From Candidatus Aegiribacteria sp. (GTDB lineage Bacteria; Fermentibacterota; Fermentibacteria; Fermentibacterales; Fermentibacteraceae), in assembly GCA_021107345.1 (NCBI GenBank), contig JAIOSX010000114.1, positions 1 to 14,698 of the forward strand: a DNA stretch of 14,698 bases, in the 5' to 3' direction. This document shows positions 1 to 9,460 of this stretch, one piece after another. Position numbers and translations under genes: made by a program. The notes under the pieces were generated by a model, which searched no databases, was not told where the DNA came from, and saw nothing but the letters and a program-made list of their open reading frames with translations. Each line of letters begins with the position of its first letter. Within the stretch, counting starts at the first letter, position 1.

Positions 1-2103
<2,103 letters not shown>

Positions 2104-2160
2104 ACCGTGCCAGAAGGCACAGTTACACTGGCTTCTCCAGAAATGGTGCAGCGTCGAACG

Positions 2161-2166
2161 AGGGGC
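2161..2166 (-). other. Frameshift point in the GH57 gene (CCCC run)
   Basis: On the minus strand the conserved protein leaves the upstream frame (ending ...GRILSAEP) and continues in the -1 frame (RSTLHHFWRSQCNC...). The downstream frame has a TGA at 2169-2167, so the switch must lie between that stop and about 2150. A run of four C at 2165-2162 lies exactly there. One extra C would fuse the frames as ...SAEPPRSTLHHFW.... The site is therefore best explained by a single-base deletion in the genome or in the assembled sequence. It does not match a classic X XXY YYZ slippery heptamer. Confidence 0.75.
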
Positions 2167-3176
2167 TCAGCTGACAGTATTCTGCCCTGGAGTTCCTTTG
2201 ACTCGGGGTATATGGACAGAAAATTGCGCCAGAATCCTCCGGAGAGTAATACTTCAGCAGCTTCGGATCTCCCCTGAGTATCGAGCTGCTTCTTCAACTC
2301 ATCGTATTCATCCCTCTCCGGGCCGTGCATTGTCCATTCGCCCATTTCAGTGTAGCTTGAAGCAGGAATATAGAAAGGACCCGAAGCTTCAATTCCGGTA
2401 GCCTCTGAAGGAAGTGTGGAATCAAGCCAGTCAGCTGATTCCACTTCACCGAAAAAGCGGTCAAGCCAGAGGTCTTCGTAACAGAGTTTATGGGTACCGG
2501 GCCAGACACCGAATTTTTCTCCGTCATCTCCGTAAAATACCATGCTTGCCCCGGCATCATGCATCTCCCTGAGCTTCTCCATGACATTTTCAACGGGAGA
2601 GAAGGGAATCCTGTATCTTAACTCTCGATTGCTGCCGAGCAGTCTCAGGATACTGCCTGAATCCTCTGTAATGCAGGGTCGAAACAGATCCATCCCGGAA
2701 ACACCGGCTCTCTTGAGATGTATATCGTCAACAACTGCCCATGATACACCAGCCTCGGTGAGAAGCGATGGGAGCTGCGGCTCCCAGACCCTCTCGGTCA
2801 GCCAGAGCCCTTCAGGTTTTCTACCTGAAATCTCTGCAAGACAGTCCGAATAATCCATTATCTGCTGAACGATATCGAATCTTCTGAATACTGTAAGTAT
2901 GGGTTCATATCGACCGCTGGTAAGTAATTCCATTCTGCCACTCCGGCAGAGTACACCTGTTCTCTCAATGTACTCGGGATGATTGAGGGAAAGCCACTCC
3001 AGAAGTGTTCCTGAGATATGAATACCGCTGCTTATCCCGTGATGGTTTTCAAGGGCTTCCAGCATTGGCAGGTAGCAATCCTCATACGCTGAATTCATGA
3101 CATGGTCAAAATTACCCGCCGGCTGATGATTATGCAGACAGAAACATATCTTCATGAACTTCCTTCTCCGGAATTA

Positions 3177-5333
3177 TTACGGTGATTCGTTGTATATGTC
3201 ATTCGATTCATTATTAATATGTCTGTAAACGATATCGGCAGGAAGGATGCAGTCAGGATCTATATCTACCGCCAGGATCCGTTCATCAGTACCGGATATG
3301 TCACCTGTGTAAAAACCCTCTGTAGAACCGTGGGAAAGATCCAGATCGATGAAACCTGTTCCGGTAAATACGCGAATTTCATCAAGTGTCGAGCCAAGGG
3401 GGAAATCCTGCCCTGGCTGGAATTGTTCTACCTGGAGGTAGAGAGTACCGGAGGAGTCCATCCAGGAAATCCCCAGCTGCGGTACACCGGGACTGTACAG
3501 CCACTGGAGAAACATTTCTCCGTATCCGCTGCTTTCCGGTATCCCCATAGCTGAAAACAATCTACCGAAGGAATCACCGGAATGGCGCAGATTACGAAGT
3601 GCTCTGGGAACAGCTCTTTCAAATGCGGGGATCTCATGAATGAGAAATTCTATGACGATAGGAGCTTTTCCGAATATCACAGGATCATAAAGGGGAGATT
3701 CGTTCAATCGTGGATCTGCGATGGCGTATTCGGTTCCTCCAATAATCTCCGTAGAGTAGAGGTAATACTTCCTGAAAGCCTCACGCAGCTGATTTGAAAC
3801 CGATTCATCACCTGAAAGCGCAAATTTGTAGACAGACCATGCCGCAAGCACATCCCTGAGATTCTCCGAAAGGAATGTGCTCCCCGACAGGTAGGCAATT
3901 GCTGCTTCAAATACAATAGATGTGGCAGGAACAGCTGTTCCCCGGGCAATAGAATCTGACCATGTTTCATATCCCCTGACGGAAGCAAGCATATCCGTTG
4001 AAAGGAAAACACATCCCGGGCCGGTGATAAAAACGGGTACATCAAGGCTTCTTACAACAACAATATCAAGCCTTGCGCCATCAAAATCCATGTTTCGCCA
4101 GAGCACTTCGGCAATATCATCGGCAAGATCTATCATCTCCAATGCGATCGAATCGGATTCAAGGCAGATATACCTGCTTCTGCCACCGGCAATCGCGTTT
4201 TCTAAAAAACCACCGGTTGCCCAGGAAAGTGGGCCCTTGATCCCCTCAATCGGGGAAACATAAGATACGGTAAGGAAAGAATCGTAAACGCTTCTTGAGA
4301 CTTCCTGAAGAGGTGCAAAGACATCGTAACCCATATCAGGAACAGAAATATCAAAAGTATAAGCAGATGGGATGCCGCACCCGGGATAGAACCACATACC
4401 GCTCTGGAAGGATGTTGATGGGTTGATCTGAAGCCCCTCTTCCGTAATCCTTTCAGTCGAGGATGATATGAACCCGTTCCAGCTTCCAGAATATAGACCT
4501 GAAAATACTCTGGTGGAATCAGCGGTACATAACACTGAATCCCCCAAGTTTTCAGCAGATCCGGAAAGGATTTCAAAAGATGTTCCATTATCGCAGTATG
4601 GAAGAAAAATAGTCAGCTGACTGTCGGATTGAGTTGGCCGGAAATCAATTGTCAACGAATCCAGCACATGCATTTCCCTCCCCATAGGATCAACCGACAG
4701 TTCTATTCTGTGTCTGACTTCGGGAGGTACGGCTACATCCGCATTGACTTCTTGCACGATCTCGCTTCTGACCCGGTCAGAAAGGTAAACAGAACGGGAA
4801 AGGCCGTTGGTCGGTTGGACTATCTCCGCAGTGCTTAGTATTCCAGTGAAAGATGTCAGAAGAATATTAAGCGAAGTATTTTCTGATTTGACCTGAAGAA
4901 CCGCCAACTCGCAGCTGCCTCTGTTCCAAATCCTTTCTACTATACTCGAATCTCCTTTAACATAAACAACGGCAGTAAATCCGTGTATCTCCCCATATGG
5001 TTTGACATAGTTCGTATCAAGATTCTGAATATCGCTTCCGGAAAGGTATTCCATTCTGTCTGCAGGAGTTGAACCACAGCCCGGAATCAACATTGCGGTT
5101 ATCGATGATTCACTATTCTCAGAGAATACTCTAAGTTCCACCGGTATCTCGTTCCGGTAAACGAGAGAATCTTCAAGTTCCTCTGACACCAGTGTCAGTT
5201 CAATGTACAGACCCTTATCGGTATAAATGGAAACAGTTCCGTTATACTGCGGGTCTGCGGCCTCTCCTCCGTCTCCGCACGAGATAAATAGAACAGCAAC
5301 TAAAACGGATATAAAGAACCGTACTGATTTCAT
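3177..5333 (-). CDS. Lipoprotein with a peptidase-M1-like fold lacking the zinc site (pseudoenzyme)
   Basis: The N-terminus is a lipoprotein signal: basic start, hydrophobic core, lipobox LFISC with C19, and no Asp at +2, so it should be lipid-anchored and probably reaches the outer membrane. Residues 30-200 are a beta-rich region of unknown family. From about 205 the layout recalls M1 aminopeptidases: an N-terminal saddle (RIELSVDPMGREMHVLDSLT), a WFYPG motif (314-318), and a C-terminal helical part with FGKAPIVIEFLIHEI (554-568) and LQWLYSPGVPQLGISW (609-624). Where M1 enzymes have HExxH-X18-E, this protein has FEAAI (475-479) and A498 at exactly the expected spacing. The glutamate of the first motif remains but all three zinc ligands are gone. 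I infer a non-catalytic binding or structural role. The start has AGGAGG 5 bases upstream. It is the first gene of the run leading to GH57 and ligA. The M1 relation is read by eye and is moderately sure. Confidence 0.72.
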   Translation of the reverse strand: MKSVRFFISVLVAVLFISCGDGGEAADPQYNGTVSIYTDKGLYIELTLVSEELEDSLVYRNEIPVELRVFSENSESSITAMLIPGCGSTPADRMEYLSGSDIQNLDTNYVKPYGEIHGFTAVVYVKGDSSIVERIWNRGSCELAVLQVKSENTSLNILLTSFTGILSTAEIVQPTNGLSRSVYLSDRVRSEIVQEVNADVAVPPEVRHRIELSVDPMGREMHVLDSLTIDFRPTQSDSQLTIFLPYCDNGTSFEILSGSAENLGDSVLCTADSTRVFSGLYSGSWNGFISSSTERITEEGLQINPSTSFQSGMWFYPGCGIPSAYTFDISVPDMGYDVFAPLQEVSRSVYDSFLTVSYVSPIEGIKGPLSWATGGFLENAIAGGRSRYICLESDSIALEMIDLADDIAEVLWRNMDFDGARLDIVVVRSLDVPVFITGPGCVFLSTDMLASVRGYETWSDSIARGTAVPATSIVFEAAIAYLSGSTFLSENLRDVLAAWSVYKFALSGDESVSNQLREAFRKYYLYSTEIIGGTEYAIADPRLNESPLYDPVIFGKAPIVIEFLIHEIPAFERAVPRALRNLRHSGDSFGRLFSAMGIPESSGYGEMFLQWLYSPGVPQLGISWMDSSGTLYLQVEQFQPGQDFPLGSTLDEIRVFTGTGFIDLDLSHGSTEGFYTGDISGTDERILAVDIDPDCILPADIVYRHINNESNDIYNESP

Positions 5334-5441
5334 CCGCGCCTCCTGTTATTTACCGCCAGATAGATTTAATAATCTTATTGGAACCTCTTCGGGTACACCT
5401 GAATATATGACCATGTGAACCGTATTGCGCAAACATCTGTG

Positions 5442-5468
5442 TTGACGATGACCATCTTATTTTACACA
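5442..5468 (+). promoter_or_regulatory. Weak candidate promoter in the divergent gap before the membrane protein gene
   Basis: The 158-base gap between the divergent lipoprotein and membrane-protein genes must hold starts for both. On the plus strand TTGACG (5442-5447) is a good -35 match, but the best -10 (TACACA, 5463-5468) is only 15 bases away, so the call is weak. Both flanking genes have strong Shine-Dalgarno sites: AGGAGG for the lipoprotein and GGAGG (5480-5484) for the membrane protein. No clear minus-strand promoter was found. Confidence 0.2.
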
Positions 5469-5491
5469 TTTGCCCGAATGGAGGAAAAAAC

Positions 5492-6205
5492 ATGGGAATT
5501 ATGAATCTACTGACCAGTGATCTCTTTCTCACAGCTGAAATCACTTTAAAAGATTACGCTGTAACAGGATTCTTCGGTATAGCTTCCTTTTTTCTTTTCA
5601 TTTTCCTTCAACTGCTGGGAACGAGGCTCTTTGTAAAGATAAATGAATCGGGGCCTATGGGGCCCAGGGTTTTCGTACTGGTGCTTCTTGTCCTGGGTCT
5701 TGCGGGAGCGGTTTTCAGCTGTTTCATCAGAAACAGTGAAGCCTCTCTTGTTCTGGGTTTTACCGCCGGTCTATTCATATGGACTGCTTTATGTGATATA
5801 CCTGAACAGATGCACTGGATATCCCCATTGACCAGAAAGGCAGTTCTGTTTTTTCTGCCCCTGACCCTTCTATGGACTGCCGCCTTCTTTTTCCTGAGGG
5901 AAATCCCCGAGGCTGTTTTCGGTGCGACCGGTTATCTACTAGTAGTCTGGGGAATTCAGTTGACAAGGGTGCGGGTGATATCCAAATGGGGTCCATCATC
6001 CCTCGCGGCAACAATTCTGATACTGCTTACAGCCGCAATTGCAGGTGGTGCTCTGGCACTTGGTGTAGTACACGGGACAATATTCTCCGGAATCATCGGA
6101 GGGGTTGTATTCGCGATTGCAACATGGTCGGCTTTGGAAATTATCTGGGAACGCGGAATGGCTCAAAGACCATGGAAAAGCAGTCAATCTGGGACGCGCT
6201 CCTAG
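5492..6205 (+). CDS. Multi-pass membrane protein of unknown family
   Basis: I do not recognise this 237-residue protein. It is very hydrophobic, with about seven likely membrane helices near residues 22-47, 59-79, 84-102, 115-135, 138-157, 169-193 and 196-218. The last two are glycine and alanine rich (AIAGGALALGVVHGTIF, SGIIGGVVFAIA). Basic residues follow helices 1, 2 and 7. No catalytic motif, nucleotide-binding site or transporter signature is evident. The ATG at 5492 is supported by GGAGG with 7 bases spacing. The tail after residue 219 is polar, and its last codons (GTRS and the TAG stop at 6203-6205) fall inside the left arm of a large palindromic repeat, so the native C-terminus may have been altered. 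It stands alone, divergent from the lipoprotein and convergent with the aldehyde dehydrogenase. Confidence 0.7.
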   Translation: MGIMNLLTSDLFLTAEITLKDYAVTGFFGIASFFLFIFLQLLGTRLFVKINESGPMGPRVFVLVLLVLGLAGAVFSCFIRNSEASLVLGFTAGLFIWTALCDIPEQMHWISPLTRKAVLFFLPLTLLWTAAFFFLREIPEAVFGATGYLLVVWGIQLTRVRVISKWGPSSLAATILILLTAAIAGGALALGVVHGTIFSGIIGGVVFAIATWSALEIIWERGMAQRPWKSSQSGTRS

Positions 6206-6376
6206 TACCCTGTACAGCATAAATAATCGCATCCTGCTAGCTCTTCCGAGCCCCAGCTGCGTTACTGGTTCAGTTACATAGCTGTGCTATGCGCATAAAC
6301 CAGTGCCTTGCTGGAACTCAGAATAGCGGCGCATTATACCGACACTTTATGCTGTACAGAGCACTTGGAGCATGTC
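6193..6376. repeat. Large imperfect palindromic element (MITE- or REP-like) between convergent genes
   Basis: A perfect 14-bp inverted repeat, CTGTACAGCATAAA at 6210-6223 and its complement at 6346-6359, frames a nested palindrome. Inner pairs are ACTGGTT (6264-6270) with AACCAGT (6298-6304), CCAGC (6253-6257) with GCTGG (6310-6314), and CATAGC (6277-6282) with GCTATG (6286-6291) around a TGT loop. The similarity continues outward to about 6193 and 6376 with 12 of 17 matches, so the element reaches into the end of the membrane-protein gene. As RNA it would form one long branched hairpin in either direction and could act as a bidirectional terminator or transcript protector. Its size, nested symmetry and lack of coding capacity suggest a dispersed mobile repeat. 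Only one copy is in this window, so mobility is inference. Confidence 0.8.
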
Positions 6377-6417
6377 AGACAATAAAGCATCGATCTCATG
6401 TTCTCTTTCATTACGCA

Positions 6418-7797
6418 TTATCCGTTCATGATGTAAACCGTTTTACAGTTAGCGAATTCAAGCATCCCGTTACGGTACAGCTCCCTGCCGAAACCTGAAA
6501 GACCGATTCCACCGAAGGGCAGCCTGGGATCAGATCGAACAAATGTGTTCACAAAGCAGACTCCCGCGTTAAGCTCAAGAGCTATCTTCTCTCCCCTGCG
6601 GGTGTCACGTGTGTAGACCGAGGCTCCGAGACCGTAAGAAGTATCGTTCGCAAGTCTGACAGCTTCACCCTCGTTCTTTACAGAACAGACTGCAGCTACA
6701 GGCCCGAAGGTTTCCTCATTAAAAACGGGCATTCCCTTTCTGCAGGCCGTGAGTACTGTAGGTGGATAGAAAGCTCCCGGATGATCCGGAATTTCGCCTC
6801 CCGTGATCAGTTCAGCTCCAAGATCAATGCTCTCCGTAACCTGCCGATGCAGATTATCACGTAGATCGTACCTGGCCATGGGTCCCAGGTCTACTTCCAT
6901 ACGCATCGGGTCGCCCATCCTCTTGATTTCCATCTCATTCACAAGCAGTTCAAGAAATTCGTCGTAAACACTTTCAATCACAATGAACCTCTTGGACGCA
7001 ATGCAGTTCTGCCCCGCATTGATAAGCCTGGAAAACGCTGATTCAGCTGCTGCATTCTTAAGATCCGCATCTTCCAGAATTATCGCCGGATCACTTCCGC
7101 CTAGTTCCAGTACGCACTTCTTTATGGCCGATCCTGCCACCGAGGCTACTGACCCGCCTGCTCTCCCGCTCCCGGTAAGTGTAACTGCCTTTATCCTGTC
7201 GTCGGCAATAACACTGCTGGATACTTCGGGAATATTCTCCTCGGGTATGAAAAGAAGCCCGGCCAGACCATCCTGAAAACCCGCATTACTGAACAACTCC
7301 TGGATACTCAGAGCACATCCCGTAACATTCGGGGAATGTTTGAGAACGAAGGTGTTTCCCGCCATCACAGCAGGTGCCGCGAATCTGAAAAACTGCCAGA
7401 AAGGGAAGTTCCACGGCATAATGGCAAAAATAACTCCGAGGGGCTGATAGCAGACGTAGCTCTTATCCGCATCGGTTTTCCTGATCTCTTCAGCAAGTAA
7501 ACCAGGACCGTACTCCGCGTAGTATCTGCAGACCCACGCGCATTTCTCGATTTCAGACTGTCCCTGGATCACAGGCTTGCCCATTTCCGAAGCCATTTCC
7601 ACTGCCAGCTGGTGCTTTCCCGATTCGAGCAGATAAGCAAGATTCCTCAACCTCTCTGCGCGTTTGTCCATGTCGGTATCGCGCCAGATTCTGAAAGCAC
7701 CGTCAGCCTTCTCAATGATATTCTCGACTTCATCCGGAGAGTTCCCATCCCACGTTCTGATGACTTTACCCGTAAATGGATTTATTGATTGAAGCAC
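6418..7797 (-). CDS. sad: Succinate-semialdehyde dehydrogenase, Sad/YneI type
   Basis: This NAD(P)-dependent aldehyde dehydrogenase most likely oxidises succinate semialdehyde to succinate, feeding 4-aminobutyrate or putrescine carbon into the TCA cycle. At 459 residues it is close to the roughly 460 of E. coli Sad. Motifs include MPWNFPFWQFFRFAAP (127-142) with the catalytic Asn N130, KHSPNVTGCA (153-162), the cofactor-loop region TGSGRAG (208-214), KKCVLELGGSDP (226-237) with the general base E231, GQNCIASKRF (262-271) with the nucleophile C265, GPMARYDLRDNLHRQV, and the C-terminal LPFGGIGLSGFGREL. The start is a GTG (7797-7795) with only a weak purine-rich stretch upstream. The nearest ATG is far inside, so GTG is kept. 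It has no GABA transaminase beside it. The substrate comes from family resemblance; another short semialdehyde is possible. Confidence 0.9.
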   Translation of the reverse strand: MLQSINPFTGKVIRTWDGNSPDEVENIIEKADGAFRIWRDTDMDKRAERLRNLAYLLESGKHQLAVEMASEMGKPVIQGQSEIEKCAWVCRYYAEYGPGLLAEEIRKTDADKSYVCYQPLGVIFAIMPWNFPFWQFFRFAAPAVMAGNTFVLKHSPNVTGCALSIQELFSNAGFQDGLAGLLFIPEENIPEVSSSVIADDRIKAVTLTGSGRAGGSVASVAGSAIKKCVLELGGSDPAIILEDADLKNAAAESAFSRLINAGQNCIASKRFIVIESVYDEFLELLVNEMEIKRMGDPMRMEVDLGPMARYDLRDNLHRQVTESIDLGAELITGGEIPDHPGAFYPPTVLTACRKGMPVFNEETFGPVAAVCSVKNEGEAVRLANDTSYGLGASVYTRDTRRGEKIALELNAGVCFVNTFVRSDPRLPFGGIGLSGFGRELYRNGMLEFANCKTVYIMNG

Positions 7798-7830
7798 TCT
7801 TCACCGTCCCTGAAAAACGTTCTAGCAATT

Positions 7831-7858
7831 TTCACTTCTTTATCCTTTCAACTATACT
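7831..7858 (+). promoter_or_regulatory. Candidate sigma-70-type promoter for the DUF2259-like gene
   Basis: TTCACT (7831-7836) and TATACT (7853-7858) are separated by 16 bases and lie about 60 bases before the ATG at 7922, in the 124-base divergent gap shared with the dehydrogenase gene. The -10 is a strong match, the -35 is average. This is a consensus-based inference. Confidence 0.4.
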
Positions 7859-7921
7859 ATTTCATATTCCCATGAAAGGGAAGTTCACCGGATTCGATCA
7901 AGTAAACGAATAAGGAGTATT

Positions 7922-8671
7922 ATGAAACATTTCGTACTCTCTGTTCTGTTCCTTTTCCTCTTTACAGGCGCGTCCAGTGCCGCCTCTCTGGCTTCTGTTG
8001 AGTTCCTCGGTTTCTCGGATGATGGAAGATATGCAGCACTGGAGCAGTACTGGATTGAAGACGGGAGCGGATTCCCCGGCGCGGAAATTGTGATACTGGC
8101 GGTTCCTGATAACATTATAATCAGAAGATTTGAAGTACCATGGACCGAAAGATTGATGTACGTTGACGGTGTCGAGATGTGTTATGAAAACTCCATGAAC
8201 CCGGCAAGGAAAACCGTTCTTGAAGATGCCGAATCCTTTCTTGACAGCCTTGGGATATCACAGTGGAATAAGGGTGTACACTGCATCTGCCACCCCCTTA
8301 CCGATACAGGTTCGGAACCGGAAAGCGTATCGTTCGTAACCTGGATGGGTTCACTGATGTACAGGGGGCCGGAATACAGCCTCAGCACATTGAACCATGA
8401 GGAAATGCCCGACTCAACCCCTGACTGGCTTTCCATGTTCGATGCGCCTGTTCTTCTGGAAGTGCTGATTACGGATGCAAACGGTAATACAGTAATGCAT
8501 CTTCGTGATAACTCACCGCAACCGGGGTACGATTACGTATCCGATTATCGTATAAGAGATGTATATGTTTACAATGACAGCCTGATTGCCATTGTACTGA
8601 ATACTACGGAGCCGGGCTTCGAGGGTACTGATGGTAAGTTCAGGATGGTAACAGGGATTATAATTCACTGA
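7922..8671 (+). CDS. Secreted DUF2259-like protein
   Basis: A typical signal peptide (KH, then a run of Leu/Phe/Val, then GASSAASLA) targets this 249-residue protein for export; cleavage is likely near residues 20-24. The mature start FLGFSDDGRYAALEQYWIE followed by DGSGFPGAEIVIL (about 28-60) matches my memory of the DUF2259 'predicted secreted protein' family, whose function is unknown. Three cysteines (in MCYEN and HCICHP) could form a disulfide after export. The C-terminus is a set of short beta strands (YRIRDVYVYNDSLIAIVLNT). AAGGAG lies 4 bases before the ATG, so the start is well supported. The gene is monocistronic, and its stop overlaps the convergent hydrolase gene by 7 bases. Confidence 0.75.
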   Translation: MKHFVLSVLFLFLFTGASSAASLASVEFLGFSDDGRYAALEQYWIEDGSGFPGAEIVILAVPDNIIIRRFEVPWTERLMYVDGVEMCYENSMNPARKTVLEDAESFLDSLGISQWNKGVHCICHPLTDTGSEPESVSFVTWMGSLMYRGPEYSLSTLNHEEMPDSTPDWLSMFDAPVLLEVLITDANGNTVMHLRDNSPQPGYDYVSDYRIRDVYVYNDSLIAIVLNTTEPGFEGTDGKFRMVTGIIIH

Positions 8672-9390
8672 AGGAAGGGGTTGTTTCTTCTCTCTTCAGC
8701 TATGGTGGTTTCAGGGCCGTGACCGGGATGTACGATGGTATCGCCGGGAAGAACAAGGAGTTTCTCCCTGATCGAGGAAACCAGCAGGTCGTAATCCCCG
8801 CCGGGAAGGTCAGTCCTTCCTATTGATCCCTCGAAAAGCGCATCCCCGGTAAAAACATGCCCGGGCAAAAAAATACTTATACCGCCGGGAGAATGACCCG
8901 GTATGTGAATTATTTTCAGTCTGAGCTGTCCTACCTCGATCTTTTCTCCGCCCTGAAGCAGGTTGGTGGGTTCAGGAGAATCTTCAAAGGGCATGCTCCA
9001 GTAATCAGCATGCTCCCTGGCATTCCTCAGGAAACTTAGATCATCTGTATGAAGGTAAAGCCGGAGGGAATCCATACGAGCCATCAGATAAGCATTTCCA
9101 CCGACATGATCGAAATGTCCGTGTGTATCTATCAGCGCAACCGGATTCAGATCAAGACTTTCAAGTAATTCTAGAATTCTATCTCCGTGTCCTCCGGGAT
9201 CTATGATCACGCACTCACGCGAATGAGGACATCCGACTATGTAGCAGTTCACATCAAGGGGGCCGGTGAGAATCGTTCGTATAATGGGTTCCAAAAATAT
9301 CAACCTCGGGTATCCTGCTGATGAAATATCACTCTGTTCAATATCCATGAATATAATCAATTGAATGCGTATTTTCTTCCGCCGGTACAC
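8665..9390 (-). CDS. Metallo-beta-lactamase-fold hydrolase, glyoxalase II / YcbL-like
   Basis: A cytoplasmic-type MBL-fold hydrolase, probably a thioesterase of the glyoxalase II or YcbL group. All metal ligands are seen: THGHFDH (89-95) giving H90, H92, D94 and H95, H166 in PGHSPGG, D183 in TGDALFEGSIGRTDLPGGD, and H224 in HPGHGPETT. GSIGRTDLPGGD and the end EERRNNPFL are typical of this small hydrolase group of about 210 residues, which lacks the long C-terminal domain of true GloB. The nominal GTG start at 9390 is doubtful because the first 30 or so residues are unlike the family and no Shine-Dalgarno precedes it. ATG at 9348 (227 residues) or a TTG near 9297, preceded by GAGG, are alternatives. 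The substrate is not known. It is not an antibiotic resistance enzyme by motif. Confidence 0.9.
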   Translation of the reverse strand: MYRRKKIRIQLIIFMDIEQSDISSAGYPRLIFLEPIIRTILTGPLDVNCYIVGCPHSRECVIIDPGGHGDRILELLESLDLNPVALIDTHGHFDHVGGNAYLMARMDSLRLYLHTDDLSFLRNAREHADYWSMPFEDSPEPTNLLQGGEKIEVGQLRLKIIHIPGHSPGGISIFLPGHVFTGDALFEGSIGRTDLPGGDYDLLVSSIREKLLVLPGDTIVHPGHGPETTIAEERRNNPFLQ

Positions 9391-9460
9391 AGGAGATTAT
9401 GTTTATAAGAATATTTATTATAAATTCTGTAACTTTAGCAACTATATTATGAATGATGTA

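Noticed and set aside
2155..2175. Programmed -1 ribosomal frameshifting in the GH57 gene
   Set aside because: No X XXY YYZ heptamer, and GH57 enzymes are not known for recoding. A missing base in a C run is simpler.
6289..6498. Open frame of 69 codons across the palindrome and the end of the dehydrogenase gene
   Set aside because: Its start lies in the inverted repeat, and the same translated motif (FMLYR..LGA) appears from the opposite arm, showing that it is a by-product of repeat symmetry.
8665..9390. Beta-lactamase (antibiotic resistance) reading of the MBL gene
   Set aside because: GSIGRTDLPGGD and HPGHGPETT with a short C-terminus are of the glyoxalase II/YcbL type, and there is no signal peptide.
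9391..9460. Promoter in the AT-rich gap before the MBL gene
   Set aside because: TATAAT is present on the minus strand, but the only -35-like TTGCTA is 13 bases away; the pairing is not convincing.
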